From the NCBI RefSeq assembly GCF_023150235.1, contig NZ_JAKLLH010000006.1, forward strand, positions 62,001-126,000: a stretch of 64,000 nucleotides of DNA, in the 5' to 3' direction. The first letter of the stretch is position 1; each line of letters opens with the position of its first letter. Positions 9,079 to 18,601 of this stretch are shown here, in pieces. This DNA comes from Azonexus sp. GTDB lineage: Bacteria; Pseudomonadota; Gammaproteobacteria; Burkholderiales; Rhodocyclaceae. The notes under the pieces were generated by a model. The model did not search any database. It was not told the origin of the DNA and saw only the letters and a list, made by a program, of their open reading frames with translations. The translations under genes and the position numbers were made by a program.

Positions 9079-9633
9079 ATGTTCACCACCCCCGAGCAAT
9101 TCGCCGCCGCCAACAAGGCCACCGTTGATTCCCTGCTGTCCCTGGCCAACACCGCCCTGGCTTCCGCCGAGCGCATCGCCGCCCTCAACCTGAACACCGC
9201 CCGCTCCGTCGTCGAAGACACCGTCTCCGGCGCCAAGGCCCTGATGGGTGCCAAGGACGTTCAGGAAGCCCTGTCGATCCAGGCCTCCCTGGCCCAGCCG
9301 AATGTCGAGAAGGCCGTTGCCTACTCCCGCTCGGTCTACGAAATCTCCGCCCAGACCCAGGAAGAGCTGTCCAAGATGGTCGAAAGCCAGTTCGGCGACT
9401 TCCAGAAGAGCGTTGCCGGCCTGCTCGACCAAGCCGCCAAGTCCGCTCCGGCCGGTTCCGATGTTGCCGTCGCCGCCGTCAAGAGCGCGATTGCCGCCGC
9501 CAACTCCGCCTTCGACAACATGAACAAGGCTGCCAAGCAAGTCGCCGAGATCGCCGAAGCCAACGTTGCCGCCGCGACCAACGCCACCGTCAAGGCCGTT
9601 GGCGCCTCCGCCGCCGCTGCCAAAAAGAAGTAA
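9079..9633 (+). CDS. phaP: Phasin family protein (PHA granule-associated)
   Basis: This is a 184-residue amphipathic, Ala-rich helical protein of the phasin_2 family. Such proteins coat polyhydroxyalkanoate granules and control their number and size. The conserved N-terminal segment FTTPEQFAAANKATVDSLL is followed by heptad-rich helices and a Lys-rich tail (AAAAKKK). The start is ATG 9079 because AGGAGA lies 7 nt upstream. An in-frame ATG at 9055 lacks such a site. The gene has its own strong promoter and rho-independent terminator, so it is probably monocistronic. A diverged paralogue follows. No PHA synthase is in the window. Confidence 0.92.
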   Translation: MFTTPEQFAAANKATVDSLLSLANTALASAERIAALNLNTARSVVEDTVSGAKALMGAKDVQEALSIQASLAQPNVEKAVAYSRSVYEISAQTQEELSKMVESQFGDFQKSVAGLLDQAAKSAPAGSDVAVAAVKSAIAAANSAFDNMNKAAKQVAEIAEANVAAATNATVKAVGASAAAAKKK

Positions 9634-9652
9634 TTTGGGCTAAATTGATCGA

Positions 9653-9680
9653 AGCCCCTGCCTTGGGCAGGGGCTTTTTT
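9653..9680 (+). terminator. Rho-independent terminator after the first phasin
   Basis: A 10-bp GC-rich stem (AGCCCCTGCC paired with GGCAGGGGCT) with a 3-nt loop is followed by a run of T at 9675-9680. It begins 20 bp after the stop codon. Confidence 0.9.
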
Positions 9681-9712
9681 CCATCCGCACCACCACCAGA
9701 CTGGAGAACCCC

Positions 9713-10285
9713 ATGAGCAACAATCTGGATCAACTGGCCAACGCCCAGAAAGCCAACGCCGAAGTGATGATGGCCCTGCTGCGCACCGCCTTCAATGGCT
9801 TGGAGCGTCTGACCGCCCTGAACATGGCCGCTTCGCGCGAATTCTTCAACGCGACCGTTGCCAATACGCAGCAGCTGATGAGCGCCAGGGATGCCAATGC
9901 CCTGACCAGGCTCAACGGCGACCTGGCCCGTCCCAATCTCGACAAATGGATGGACTACTCGCGCAGCGTCTACGAGCTGGTTGGAGAAATGCAGAAGGAA
10001 GTGACCGCCGTGATGGAAACGCAATACGGCAGCTTCACCCAGAGCGCCAACGATGCCGTCGCCAAGGCCAAGGCCAACACGCCGGTCGGGGGTGAGATTT
10101 TCGCCGCCGGCATGCAGTCGCTGCTCGACGCTTCCAGCAAGGCCTTCGGCAACATGACCTCGATGGCCAGGCAGCTGACCGATATCGCCGAGGCCAATCT
10201 GAGCGCCACCGACAAGGCGGGCACCCCGGGTGCGGCCAAGAGCGCCACGGCGGCAGCAGCCCGCAAGAGTACCGCCGCCAAGTAA
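9713..10285 (+). CDS. Second phasin family protein
   Basis: This 190-residue product is a paralogue of the preceding phasin. Shared features are an N-terminal helix with NAQKANAEVMMALLRTAFNG, the motif SRSVYELVGEMQKEV (matching SRSVYEISAQTQEEL in the neighbour) and an Ala/Lys-rich tail ending in STAAK. GGAG precedes the ATG by 6 nt. Sequence divergence from phaP indicates an old duplication and perhaps different granule or stress roles. No separate strong promoter was seen in the 33 bp after the preceding terminator, so expression may depend on read-through. Confidence 0.9.
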   Translation: MSNNLDQLANAQKANAEVMMALLRTAFNGLERLTALNMAASREFFNATVANTQQLMSARDANALTRLNGDLARPNLDKWMDYSRSVYELVGEMQKEVTAVMETQYGSFTQSANDAVAKAKANTPVGGEIFAAGMQSLLDASSKAFGNMTSMARQLTDIAEANLSATDKAGTPGAAKSATAAAARKSTAAK

Positions 10286-10306
10286 AAAGGGTGCCGACAG
10301 TGCCGG

Positions 10307-10335
10307 AAAGACGACCTGTGAGGTCGTCTTTTTTT
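10307..10335 (+). terminator. Rho-independent terminator after the second phasin
   Basis: An 11-bp stem (AAAGACGACCT with AGGTCGTCTTT) and GTG loop run into a T-tract. It also faces the convergent cytochrome b gene and could act on both strands. Confidence 0.9.
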
Positions 10336-10430
10336 GTTCACGCGCCCCCACCATCTCCGCTGCCTCCCTTTTTCCAGCGCCCGGAGACGTAAGCGCCACC
10401 CCGCGCCTTCCGCCGGCAAGCGCCCTGCTG

Positions 10431-11129
10431 CTACCAAGCCGGCGCGGCGGCAGCCGGCACCGCGGCAGGAGGTGGGGATAACCAACGACCACTGGCGCCA
10501 TAAACCGCCAGCAGGGCAATGGCCAGCGCCAGCAGGAAGGGCCGCAGGCCACCGCCGCGCGCGCACTCTCCCGCCGCTTCCTCGACCTCTTTTTCGCCAC
10601 TGAGCATGGGCTTCAGCAGATTCTGCTTACGGACATGAACGTAGAACATGACCGCCGCCACATGCAGCACAACCAGGACAAGCAACAGCGTTCCCAGGCG
10701 ATGATGCAGGCCGGTAAGGCGATTGCTTGCTTCCTTGCCGACCAGATCGTAAAGAGGGCCGGTGAAGGCGATGTCATCGTTGGCGAAGAGACCGCTGGCA
10801 ATCTGCACGGTCAACAGGCCGAGCAGGGCAAAAACCGAGAGTGCACCGAGCGGGTTATGCCCCAGCCCGCGCCACGTCCCCGCCAGGTAGGCGCGAATGG
10901 CGGCGGGAGTGGGAAAGAACTGCGCGAAGCGGGCATAGGTCGAACCGAGCAGCCCCCAGAGCAGGCGAAAGACGACCAGGCCGGTTGCCAGCAAGCCAAG
11001 ACGGGCATGCCAGTCGATCCAGTTACCGCCGATTTGTCCCGTCGCCACGGCGGCAAACACGGTCAACGCCAGCGACCAATGAAAAATCCGTGTCGGCAGA
11101 TCCCAAATACGAATACGTCGTTGCACCAT
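10431..11129 (-). CDS. Cytochrome b561-type diheme membrane protein
   Basis: This is a 232-residue integral membrane cytochrome b561/Ni-hydrogenase b-type subunit. It has an N-terminal IWDLPTRIFHWSLAL with the first heme-ligand His, a second His in NWIDWHARLGLLATG, and the later pair LTGLHHRLGTLLLVLVVLHV. About four to five membrane helices are visible, with a low-complexity PPPAAVPAAAAPAW tail. ATG 11129 is chosen because GGGGAGG lies just upstream. It follows a cytochrome c' gene, 101 bp away on the same strand. Together they suggest electron transfer from the quinone pool to a soluble c-type cytochrome, though the partner is inferred from synteny only. Confidence 0.88.
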   Translation of the reverse strand: MVQRRIRIWDLPTRIFHWSLALTVFAAVATGQIGGNWIDWHARLGLLATGLVVFRLLWGLLGSTYARFAQFFPTPAAIRAYLAGTWRGLGHNPLGALSVFALLGLLTVQIASGLFANDDIAFTGPLYDLVGKEASNRLTGLHHRLGTLLLVLVVLHVAAVMFYVHVRKQNLLKPMLSGEKEVEEAAGECARGGGLRPFLLALAIALLAVYGASGRWLSPPPAAVPAAAAPAW

Positions 11130-11230
11130 GAATATTCCTCCCCGGAAATGGTAGCGCCAAGGAAACGGGCGCCCGCAGGCGCCCATCGGTCACTCGCTGC
11201 GGCGACACGACCAGGCGTGCCGCATGCAGC

Positions 11231-11698
11231 TTACTTTTCTTCCTTGCGGAACTTGTCGTGGCAGGACTTGCAGGTTTCTCCCACCTTGCCGAACTGGGCC
11301 TTGATCGCAGCGGCATCGCCGGTGGCGGCAAGCTTGGCCAGTTCGTTGGCTTCCTTGTTGAAAGCGATTGCCACTTTCTTGACCCCTTCGCCGTCGGTAA
11401 ACAGCTCCGGCTTGACGCGGGTTTCGACCCAGCCCTTGCCCTTGTCGCTGCCCGGCAGATAGAGGGCGCCCATACCGGAATTGGCGAGTGCGGCAATCGT
11501 ATTGGCGGCCGCCACCGCCTGATCCTTGTTGAAGGAAGCCGGGTTGTCCACCAGCATTGCCTTCAGCTTGCCCATGTTCCAGGCCATGACGGCATAGCCG
11601 GACTGGCGCCACTTGATGGCGTCCTCGTTCTTGACCTGAGCCAGGGCAGAACCGGCCAGCGTGACGGCAACAAGGGAAAGCAGCAACTTGGATTTCAT
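11231..11698 (-). CDS. Cytochrome c' (class II c-type cytochrome)
   Basis: This is a periplasmic four-helix-bundle heme protein that often binds NO or CO. The signal peptide ends at GSALA (residue about 20). The heme site CKSCHDKFR lies within 11 residues of the C-terminus, the hallmark of class II cytochromes. Total length (155) is normal. GGAGAG precedes the ATG. The adjacent cytochrome b561 could reduce it. In denitrifiers cytochrome c' commonly protects against nitric oxide, but its role here is not shown by the sequence. Confidence 0.93.
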   Translation of the reverse strand: MKSKLLLSLVAVTLAGSALAQVKNEDAIKWRQSGYAVMAWNMGKLKAMLVDNPASFNKDQAVAAANTIAALANSGMGALYLPGSDKGKGWVETRVKPELFTDGEGVKKVAIAFNKEANELAKLAATGDAAAIKAQFGKVGETCKSCHDKFRKEEK

Positions 11699-11951
11699 GA
11701 TTTCGTTCTCTCCGTGGTAATCGATGCGGCAAAGCCGACAGGAATATTAGATTTCGATGATACCGCATCCCCTCTTGCCAAGGCAGGCGGATCGGTGAAG
11801 CATTTTGATGCCGACGCTGAAGTTTTCGCAAGCAAGAAGGGAAAGTGCTGAATTCACACTCTTTGACAAAAGTGAGTACAGACCTCGTCAATTTTGTGGA
11901 TAATACCCGACGCTTTCCGATCAACTCGCCCGTTCCCGAGCCTCATCTCCC

Positions 11952-14504
11952 ATGCCCGACAGCAGCACCGAACCAGGACGAGGATTGTCCATCGTTGACC
12001 GGCTGAGCCGGCGTTCAACCTGGATTTTCCTGCTTCTCGCCCTGCTCGCCGGCCTGGCCAATTACCTGGTCGCCAGTCAGACCGCGGACGAGCGGGCCAG
12101 CGCGGCCGAGATCAACCTGGCCGGTCGTCGGCGCATGCTCTCGCAGCAGGTCGGCCTCCTCGCCAGCCAGCTGCAGCGCCAGACTCCGCCCCGCCCGGAA
12201 ACCCTCGCCGACCTCGGCCTGGCAGTACATGAAATGGCGGACATCCACCGCACACTCATCGACGGCACCCCGGATCGACGCATCCGCCCCCTGCCGGAAG
12301 CCCTGGCCGGCAGTTTCTACGCCCCCGGCGGTGCTCATGCGCAGATCACCCGCTTTCTCGACCTCGGTCTTTCCCTGCAATCCGAGGTTGCCGACACCCG
12401 GGTTTTCCAGGAGGCTCTGGAACAACTCGTAGCCCTCAGCCGGGGTGAAGTCCTGTTTGCCGTGGACCATCTGGTTGGCGATTACCAGCATTTGAGCGAG
12501 GGCAAGAGCGATGCCCTGCGCCATCAGCTCTGGCTGGTGCTGATTGCCGGACTGGGGCTGCTGGCCTACTCTGCCCTCGGCATACTGCGCCCCCTGATCG
12601 CGGAAGTGCGGCGCACGCTGGCCAATCTCGAGGCCTCCGAGACCACCTTGCGCCAGACCATGGCCGAAAACCGCCTGATTCTCGACACCACCGACGAAGG
12701 TCTGTTCGGCGTCGACCGCCAGGGCCGCATCCGCTTCATCAACCCGGCGGCGGCCCAGATGCTCGGCGTTGGCGCCGAAGAGCTGGTCGGGCAGGCACAT
12801 CATCCGGCCATCCTTTCCTCAACCGCCGACTGCCCGATCTGCACCGCCCTCGCCTGCGCCCAGCGCCAGAAAATCGACGGCGCGCATTTCAACCGCAAGA
12901 GCGACGGGAAAGACGAGCGCTTCGCCGTCGAATACTCGGTGGTTCCCCGCCCCGACGGCCAGGGCGCGGTCATTTCCTTCCGCGACATCAGCGAACGCCT
13001 GATCGCTGAAGAGCGCGTGCAACGTATCCGTCAGCGCCTGGTCGACGCCATCGAGGCCATGGACGACGCCTTCGCCCTTTTCGATGCCGACGACCGCCTC
13101 AGTCTCTATAACCTGCGCTTTACCGAATTTTTTCCGCTGCCGGGCGAATACGGCCCGCTGGGAATGAGCTTTTCCGAATTCATCCACGAAGTCGGGCAAC
13201 GCGGTCTCTACGCCCAGCTCCCGGAAAACCTCGACGGCTGGTGGGAAGAGCGTCTCAAGGCCCACCGCCAGGCCGACGGCTCGATGGAAATTCCCTGCGC
13301 CGACGGCCGCTGGTTGCGGGTGACCGAGCGCCGGACGCGCGAAGGTGGGACCGTCGTCATCTGGTCCGATGTGACCCATCTGAAGCACGCGCTGATTGCC
13401 GCCGACCGGGGCAGCCGGGCCAAGTCCGAGTTTCTCTCCCGCATGAGTCACGAGCTGCGCACGCCGCTGAACGCCATTCTCGGCTTCGCGCAGGTGCTCG
13501 AACTGGCGGGAGGGCAGGCACTCAGCGCAGAGCAGCATGAATACATCGGCCACATCCTGCACGGTGGTCGCCACCTCCTGTCGCTGATCAACGAAGTCCT
13601 CGACCTTTCCGCCATCGAGGCCGGCAAGATGGTGATCGACATCGAGGAAGTAGCCCTGGCGCCGCTGACCGGCGAATGCCTGACCCTGGTCTCTCCCCTG
13701 GCCGCCAACCGGCGCATCCGCATGCAGATCGACATTCCCGACGAATGTGCGGCCCTGGCCGATCGCAAGCGCCTGAAGCAAGTACTGATCAACCTCCTGT
13801 CGAATGCCATCAAGTACAACCGCGATGACGGCGAGGTCCGGATCACCTGCGGCAACGACGGCGAGCGACTGCGTCTGGGCATTCACGATACCGGCAGCGG
13901 GATTGCACCGGAACAGGCGGAGCGCGTTTTCCAGCCCTTCGAGCGCCTGGGGCGGGAAGAAGTGGAGGGAACCGGCATCGGCCTGTCCATTACCCGTCGC
14001 CTGGTCGAACTGATGGGCGGCGGCATCACCTTCGACAGCCGGCCGGGCCAGGGCACGAATTTCTGGATCGACCTCCCCTCGGCCTGCCCGAACTCGGTGC
14101 AAGCCGAAATGCGGGAAGCGGCAAATTTGCCCATCGCCACGGTCGACCGTGGAAAAACGGTAATTTCCCTCGGCGTGGACACCCAGACACGCCAGATACT
14201 CGAACTCATCTGCAGAACCCTGGATCACACCCGCCTGCTGATCTGTGCCAGCCCCGACGAGGCCCTCGCCGCCGCTCGCGCAAGCAGTTGCCTGGCCATC
14301 GTCGCCCCGCCGTCCCTGCTGGCCGAACTGGGCGAAGAACAGACCGGACATTCTTCGCCTCCGGCCCGGATCGCACTCACGACCGAGGCGGCGGATAACA
14401 CCGCCGGCATCGATTACTGGCACCCGCTACCGCCGAACCCGCGCCATCTGGCACGTATTCTGAGAGAGCTCGCGCATGGCTACCGAACACCCCAGCCGAC
14501 TTGA
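11952..14504 (+). CDS. Sensor histidine kinase with PilJ/NarX-type sensor and two PAS domains
   Basis: This 850-residue membrane kinase is probably a phosphodonor for the overlapping HD-GYP response regulator. TM1 is near residues 25-42 and TM2 near 192-212. They flank a periplasmic region starting with EINLAGRRRMLSQQV, the P-box-like signature shared by NarX and PilJ_N domains. Two PAS domains follow (about 240-350 and 360-475). HisKA comes next with phospho-acceptor His near residue 499 (SRMSHELRTPLNAIL), then HATPase_c with N-box LINLLSNAIKYN, DTGSGI and GTGIGLS. The last 130 residues look like a degenerate receiver without the Asp pocket. A full copy of the local palindrome (14137-14152) encodes TVDRGK in the linker just before this tail. 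The stop overlaps the next gene by 29 bp. Confidence 0.9.
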   Translation: MPDSSTEPGRGLSIVDRLSRRSTWIFLLLALLAGLANYLVASQTADERASAAEINLAGRRRMLSQQVGLLASQLQRQTPPRPETLADLGLAVHEMADIHRTLIDGTPDRRIRPLPEALAGSFYAPGGAHAQITRFLDLGLSLQSEVADTRVFQEALEQLVALSRGEVLFAVDHLVGDYQHLSEGKSDALRHQLWLVLIAGLGLLAYSALGILRPLIAEVRRTLANLEASETTLRQTMAENRLILDTTDEGLFGVDRQGRIRFINPAAAQMLGVGAEELVGQAHHPAILSSTADCPICTALACAQRQKIDGAHFNRKSDGKDERFAVEYSVVPRPDGQGAVISFRDISERLIAEERVQRIRQRLVDAIEAMDDAFALFDADDRLSLYNLRFTEFFPLPGEYGPLGMSFSEFIHEVGQRGLYAQLPENLDGWWEERLKAHRQADGSMEIPCADGRWLRVTERRTREGGTVVIWSDVTHLKHALIAADRGSRAKSEFLSRMSHELRTPLNAILGFAQVLELAGGQALSAEQHEYIGHILHGGRHLLSLINEVLDLSAIEAGKMVIDIEEVALAPLTGECLTLVSPLAANRRIRMQIDIPDECAALADRKRLKQVLINLLSNAIKYNRDDGEVRITCGNDGERLRLGIHDTGSGIAPEQAERVFQPFERLGREEVEGTGIGLSITRRLVELMGGGITFDSRPGQGTNFWIDLPSACPNSVQAEMREAANLPIATVDRGKTVISLGVDTQTRQILELICRTLDHTRLLICASPDEALAAARASSCLAIVAPPSLLAELGEEQTGHSSPPARIALTTEAADNTAGIDYWHPLPPNPRHLARILRELAHGYRTPQPT
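14137..14152. repeat. 16-bp perfect palindrome of the GGTCGACCGT family, inside a coding region
   Basis: CCACGGTCGACCGTGG is perfectly symmetric and is followed by GAAAAACGG. It lies in frame in the linker between the ATPase domain and the C-terminal tail of the kinase, encoding TVDRG. The same core occurs at several intergenic positions in the window. Confidence 0.85.
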
Positions 14505-15573
14505 TCCGGCCAGATTCCGGGCCGCCCGCATCCTGGCGGTCGACGATCAACCGGGCAACATCCGCCTGCTCGAAGCCCTGCTCGAAGAGGCGGGTTATCC
14601 GCACCTCACCGGCCTGACCGACCCGACACAGGTACTGGAGTTCCTGGACCGGGAGCCCGTCGATCTCCTCCTCCTCGACATGCGCATGCCGATCCTCGAC
14701 GGCCTGTCGGTGCTGGCCCTGCTCCAGGAAGAGATTCATCGCGACGGACTGCAGGTGATCGTGCTCACCGCCCAGACCGAGCGCGAAACGCGCCTTGCCG
14801 CCCTGGCGCACGGTGCCCGCGACTACATCACCAAGCCCTTCGATAACGAAGAACTGCTCTGCCGCGTCCGCAATGCGCTGGAAACGCGCTTTCTCTACCA
14901 GGATAGAGACAACGAAACCGAGCGGCTCGATGCCATGGTGCGTGAACGCACCGCGCAGCTGGCTGAAACCCAGTTTGAACTCGTGCGTTGCCTGGCCCGC
15001 GCCGGCGAGTTCCGCGACAGCGATACCGGCTCGCACATCCTGCGCGTCTCGATCGGCTGCCGCCTGCTGGCCGAGGCTGCGGGCCTGTCGGCCAATGAAG
15101 TCGAACTGATCCGCTACGCTTCGATGATGCACGACATTGGCAAGATCGGCGTTGCCGACCGCATCCTGCACAAGCCGGCCCGGCTGACGCCGGACGAATT
15201 CGAGGAAATCAAGACCCACTGCCGCTACGGCGTCGAGATCATTGGCAACCACGCCGCCGATGTCACGCAAATGGCGCGGTCCATTGCCCTCACCCATCAC
15301 GAACGCTGGGATGGACAGGGATATCCGCAGGGTCTGAAAGGCGAGGAAATTCCGATTGCCGGCCGCATCACGGCGATCATCGATGTCTATGACGCCCTGA
15401 CCTCGATTCGCCCCTACAAACCGGCCTTCCCGCCGGAAGACGCCCTGACGGTGATTCGCGAAGCAGCAGGAAGCCAGTTCGACCCCGAACTGGTGAGTCG
15501 CTTTCTTGAAATACACGCGGAATTGCGCCAGCAGCTCGACGACCTGGCCCACGACAACGCCGCTCCGGCCTGA
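14476..15573 (+). CDS. Response regulator with HD-GYP c-di-GMP phosphodiesterase domain (RpfG-like)
   Basis: This 365-residue two-domain protein has an N-terminal receiver with acceptor Asp in LLLLDMRMP (about residue 74) and Lys in ITKPF. A coiled linker with RERTAQLAETQFELVRCLARAGEFRD joins it to an HD-GYP output domain. The catalytic motifs MHDIGKIGV and HHERWDGQGYPQGLKGEEIP are intact, so the domain should hydrolyse c-di-GMP. The gene starts inside the preceding kinase gene (29-bp overlap), strong evidence for a cognate pair that couples a PilJ/NarX-like signal to c-di-GMP breakdown. Confidence 0.94.
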   Translation: MATEHPSRLDPARFRAARILAVDDQPGNIRLLEALLEEAGYPHLTGLTDPTQVLEFLDREPVDLLLLDMRMPILDGLSVLALLQEEIHRDGLQVIVLTAQTERETRLAALAHGARDYITKPFDNEELLCRVRNALETRFLYQDRDNETERLDAMVRERTAQLAETQFELVRCLARAGEFRDSDTGSHILRVSIGCRLLAEAAGLSANEVELIRYASMMHDIGKIGVADRILHKPARLTPDEFEEIKTHCRYGVEIIGNHAADVTQMARSIALTHHERWDGQGYPQGLKGEEIPIAGRITAIIDVYDALTSIRPYKPAFPPEDALTVIREAAGSQFDPELVSRFLEIHAELRQQLDDLAHDNAAPA

Positions 15574-15582
15574 AGCAGGAAA

Positions 15583-15604
15583 GCGCCGGAGTCCCCTCCG
15601 GCGC
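15583..15604. terminator. Hairpin between convergent genes, weak terminator
   Basis: GCGCCGGAG pairs with CTCCGGCGC across a 4-nt loop, 10 bp after the HD-GYP stop. No T-tract follows, so termination is only suggested. Confidence 0.45.
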
Positions 15605-15612
15605 GCACGGGC

Positions 15613-15930
15613 TCAGACCGCGAAGACGTGCTTGACGCGCAGCGCCGGCGCACCGGCCTCGACCTGCAGCAAGCGGGCGATGTTGGGATGTTTGCCGGGA
15701 TTGGCCCGCTCGTCCTCGGTGTGCTCGGCAAAGATTTCCAGGCCTTTTCTGGCCGCCTCACCGTTGATCGAGCCGTAGGTCTGCGCCAGGTGGTTGTACA
15801 CCGCCAGCGAGCCCTGGCTACCGGCCTTGTTCTCGATCATCGCGACGACATTGCCGTCGGCATCAAGCAGGTTGAGCGCAGCGAGATGCGAAATCCCGGG
15901 CAGTTTCTTCAAGTTTTCAGCGAAAGACAT
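15613..15930 (-). CDS. DUF2322 family protein
   Basis: This 105-residue cytosolic protein starts MSFAENLKKLPGISHL. It matches, from memory of the family, DUF2322 proteins of unknown function common in betaproteobacteria. No signal peptide or membrane segment is visible. The length is typical. It is followed by a 100-bp gap and then unrelated minus-strand genes. No function is assigned. Confidence 0.75.
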   Translation of the reverse strand: MSFAENLKKLPGISHLAALNLLDADGNVVAMIENKAGSQGSLAVYNHLAQTYGSINGEAARKGLEIFAEHTEDERANPGKHPNIARLLQVEAGAPALRVKHVFAV

Positions 15931-16031
15931 GTTCAGTTGTCAGCTATCAGTGGTTAGCGGGGGAGACGGAAAAAGCCCGGAAATCCGTGCAAGCGTCCTG
16001 GGCGTTACGAGCCACGGGCAACTCGCACCGC

Positions 16032-16307
16032 TCACTTCCAGTCGCGCTTGGCACGGACCAGGCCGATGATCAGGCCGGTGGTGAAGGTGCCGATCGGCAC
16101 CGTCAGCGCAATCGCCTTGATCCCGCGTTCGAGTTCGTAGAAACCGAGCATCACGCTGACCAGCAGCAGCCCGAAGCCAAGGCCGAGCGCCCCGCCTTTC
16201 AGGCCGCCGTTGATCACCTGACGGTCGGTGATCTTCCGCTCGCCGATGCAATGCGGGCAATAGACCGCGTCTTCAGGCACTTCCTGTCCGCATTTTGTAC
16301 ATTGCAT
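16032..16307 (-). CDS. Small zinc-ribbon membrane protein
   Basis: This 91-residue product has an N-terminal zinc ribbon (MQCTKCGQEVPEDAVYCPHC, two CxxC knuckles) followed by two hydrophobic segments (GGALGLGFGLLLVSVMLGFYE and ALTVPIGTFTTGLIIGLV). Such zinc_ribbon_2-type proteins are widespread and uncharacterised. It lies just downstream of purB on the same strand (15-bp gap) and may be co-transcribed with it. Function is unknown. Confidence 0.75.
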   Translation of the reverse strand: MQCTKCGQEVPEDAVYCPHCIGERKITDRQVINGGLKGGALGLGFGLLLVSVMLGFYELERGIKAIALTVPIGTFTTGLIIGLVRAKRDWK

Positions 16308-16322
16308 GGCGAACGCTCCGGG

Positions 16323-17720
<1,398 letters not shown>

Positions 17721-17731
17721 TTACCCGCCGC

Positions 17732-17758
17732 TTGATCCGCAGCGCTATAAGCTATAAT
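17732..17758 (+). promoter_or_regulatory. Candidate sigma70 promoter of the GST gene
   Basis: TTGATC (17732-17737) and TATAAT (17753-17758) are separated by 15 bp, in the gap between purB and the divergent GST gene, with the ATG 28 bp downstream. Confidence 0.55.
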
Positions 17759-17785
17759 CGCCGCTCCGCAATCCACGAGCATGCG

Positions 17786-18394
17786 ATGAAGCTGATCGGT
17801 TCCCACACCAGTCCTTTTGTGCGCAAAGTCCGCATTGTGCTGGCTGAAAAAAAGATCGACGTCGACTTCGAAATCGACTCGCCCTGGCTGGCCGAGAGCA
17901 AGGTGCCCGACAACAATCCCCTGGGCAAGATTCCCGTTCTGCTGCTCGATGACGGCACACCGCTCTTCGATTCGCGGGTGATCGTCGAGTACATCGACAA
18001 TCTCTCGCCAAACAACAAGCTCTTCCCCGCCCCCAATCGCGAGCGGACCGAGGTCAAACGCTGGGAAGCCCTGGCCGACGGCATCTGCGAGGCAGCCACC
18101 GGCATCGTGATGGAGAAAAGGCGTCCGGCGCATCAGCAGGGGAGCGACTGGATTCAGCGGCAACGCGGCAAGCTCGAGCGCGGCCTCGATTTCATGGCCG
18201 AACACCTCGGCGACAAGACCTACTGCATGGGCAACCACATTTCCATGGCCGACATTGCCGCCGGTACCGCGCTGGGCTATCTCGACTTCCGCTTCACCGA
18301 CATGGGCTGGCAGGAAACCTATCCCAACCTCGAACGCCTTTACGGCAAGCTGATGCAGCGCGCCTCGTTCGCCGAGACACTGCCGCACGACTGA
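17786..18394 (+). CDS. Glutathione S-transferase family protein (YibF-like)
   Basis: This 202-residue soluble protein has an N-terminal thioredoxin-fold GST domain (MKLIGSHTSPFVRKVRIVLAEKK with the Ser likely contacting glutathione, then NPLGKIPVLLLDDGTPLFDSRVI, the classic cis-Pro and G-site). A helical C-terminal domain follows. The best family resemblance is the YibF group. The start is ATG 17786, because translation upstream would run through the promoter. Substrate is unknown. It is monocistronic with a terminator after it. Confidence 0.88.
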   Translation: MKLIGSHTSPFVRKVRIVLAEKKIDVDFEIDSPWLAESKVPDNNPLGKIPVLLLDDGTPLFDSRVIVEYIDNLSPNNKLFPAPNRERTEVKRWEALADGICEAATGIVMEKRRPAHQQGSDWIQRQRGKLERGLDFMAEHLGDKTYCMGNHISMADIAAGTALGYLDFRFTDMGWQETYPNLERLYGKLMQRASFAETLPHD

Positions 18395-18439
18395 CACCGC
18401 GCTCACGACACGAGCGCGCCCTGCCGGGTGCACCGATGC

Positions 18440-18461
18440 AAGGGCGCCCCGGCGCCCTTTT
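18440..18461 (+). terminator. Rho-independent terminator after the GST gene
   Basis: AAGGGCGCC pairs with GGCGCCCTT across a 2-nt loop and is followed by T residues, about 45 bp downstream of the GST stop codon. Confidence 0.75.
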
Positions 18462-18503
18462 CGCATCTTGTCATTCATATTTCATCAAGCGAGTCATAAT
18501 CGC

Positions 18504-18517
18504 TTGACTTAAATCAA
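18504..18517 (+). promoter_or_regulatory. FNR/Anr-type operator upstream of a chemoreceptor gene
   Basis: TTGACTTAAATCAA matches the FNR/Anr/Dnr consensus TTGAT-N4-ATCAA with one mismatch. It lies 85 bp before the chemoreceptor start, a normal distance for an activator at -41.5 with a short leader. This suggests induction under low oxygen. Confidence 0.6.
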
Positions 18518-18601
18518 GACACGCAAAAACTCCGCTGGCAGAATCGTCCGTTTCTCATTAATGAAATCGATTCACGATTTATAAAACCACGGAGGAGAAA
18601 A

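Noticed and set aside
11863-11904. TTGACA at 11863 with GATAAT at 11899 as a promoter for the sensor kinase
   Set aside because: The 30-bp spacing is too long for sigma70. The GATAAT may still be a -10 with a weak other -35.
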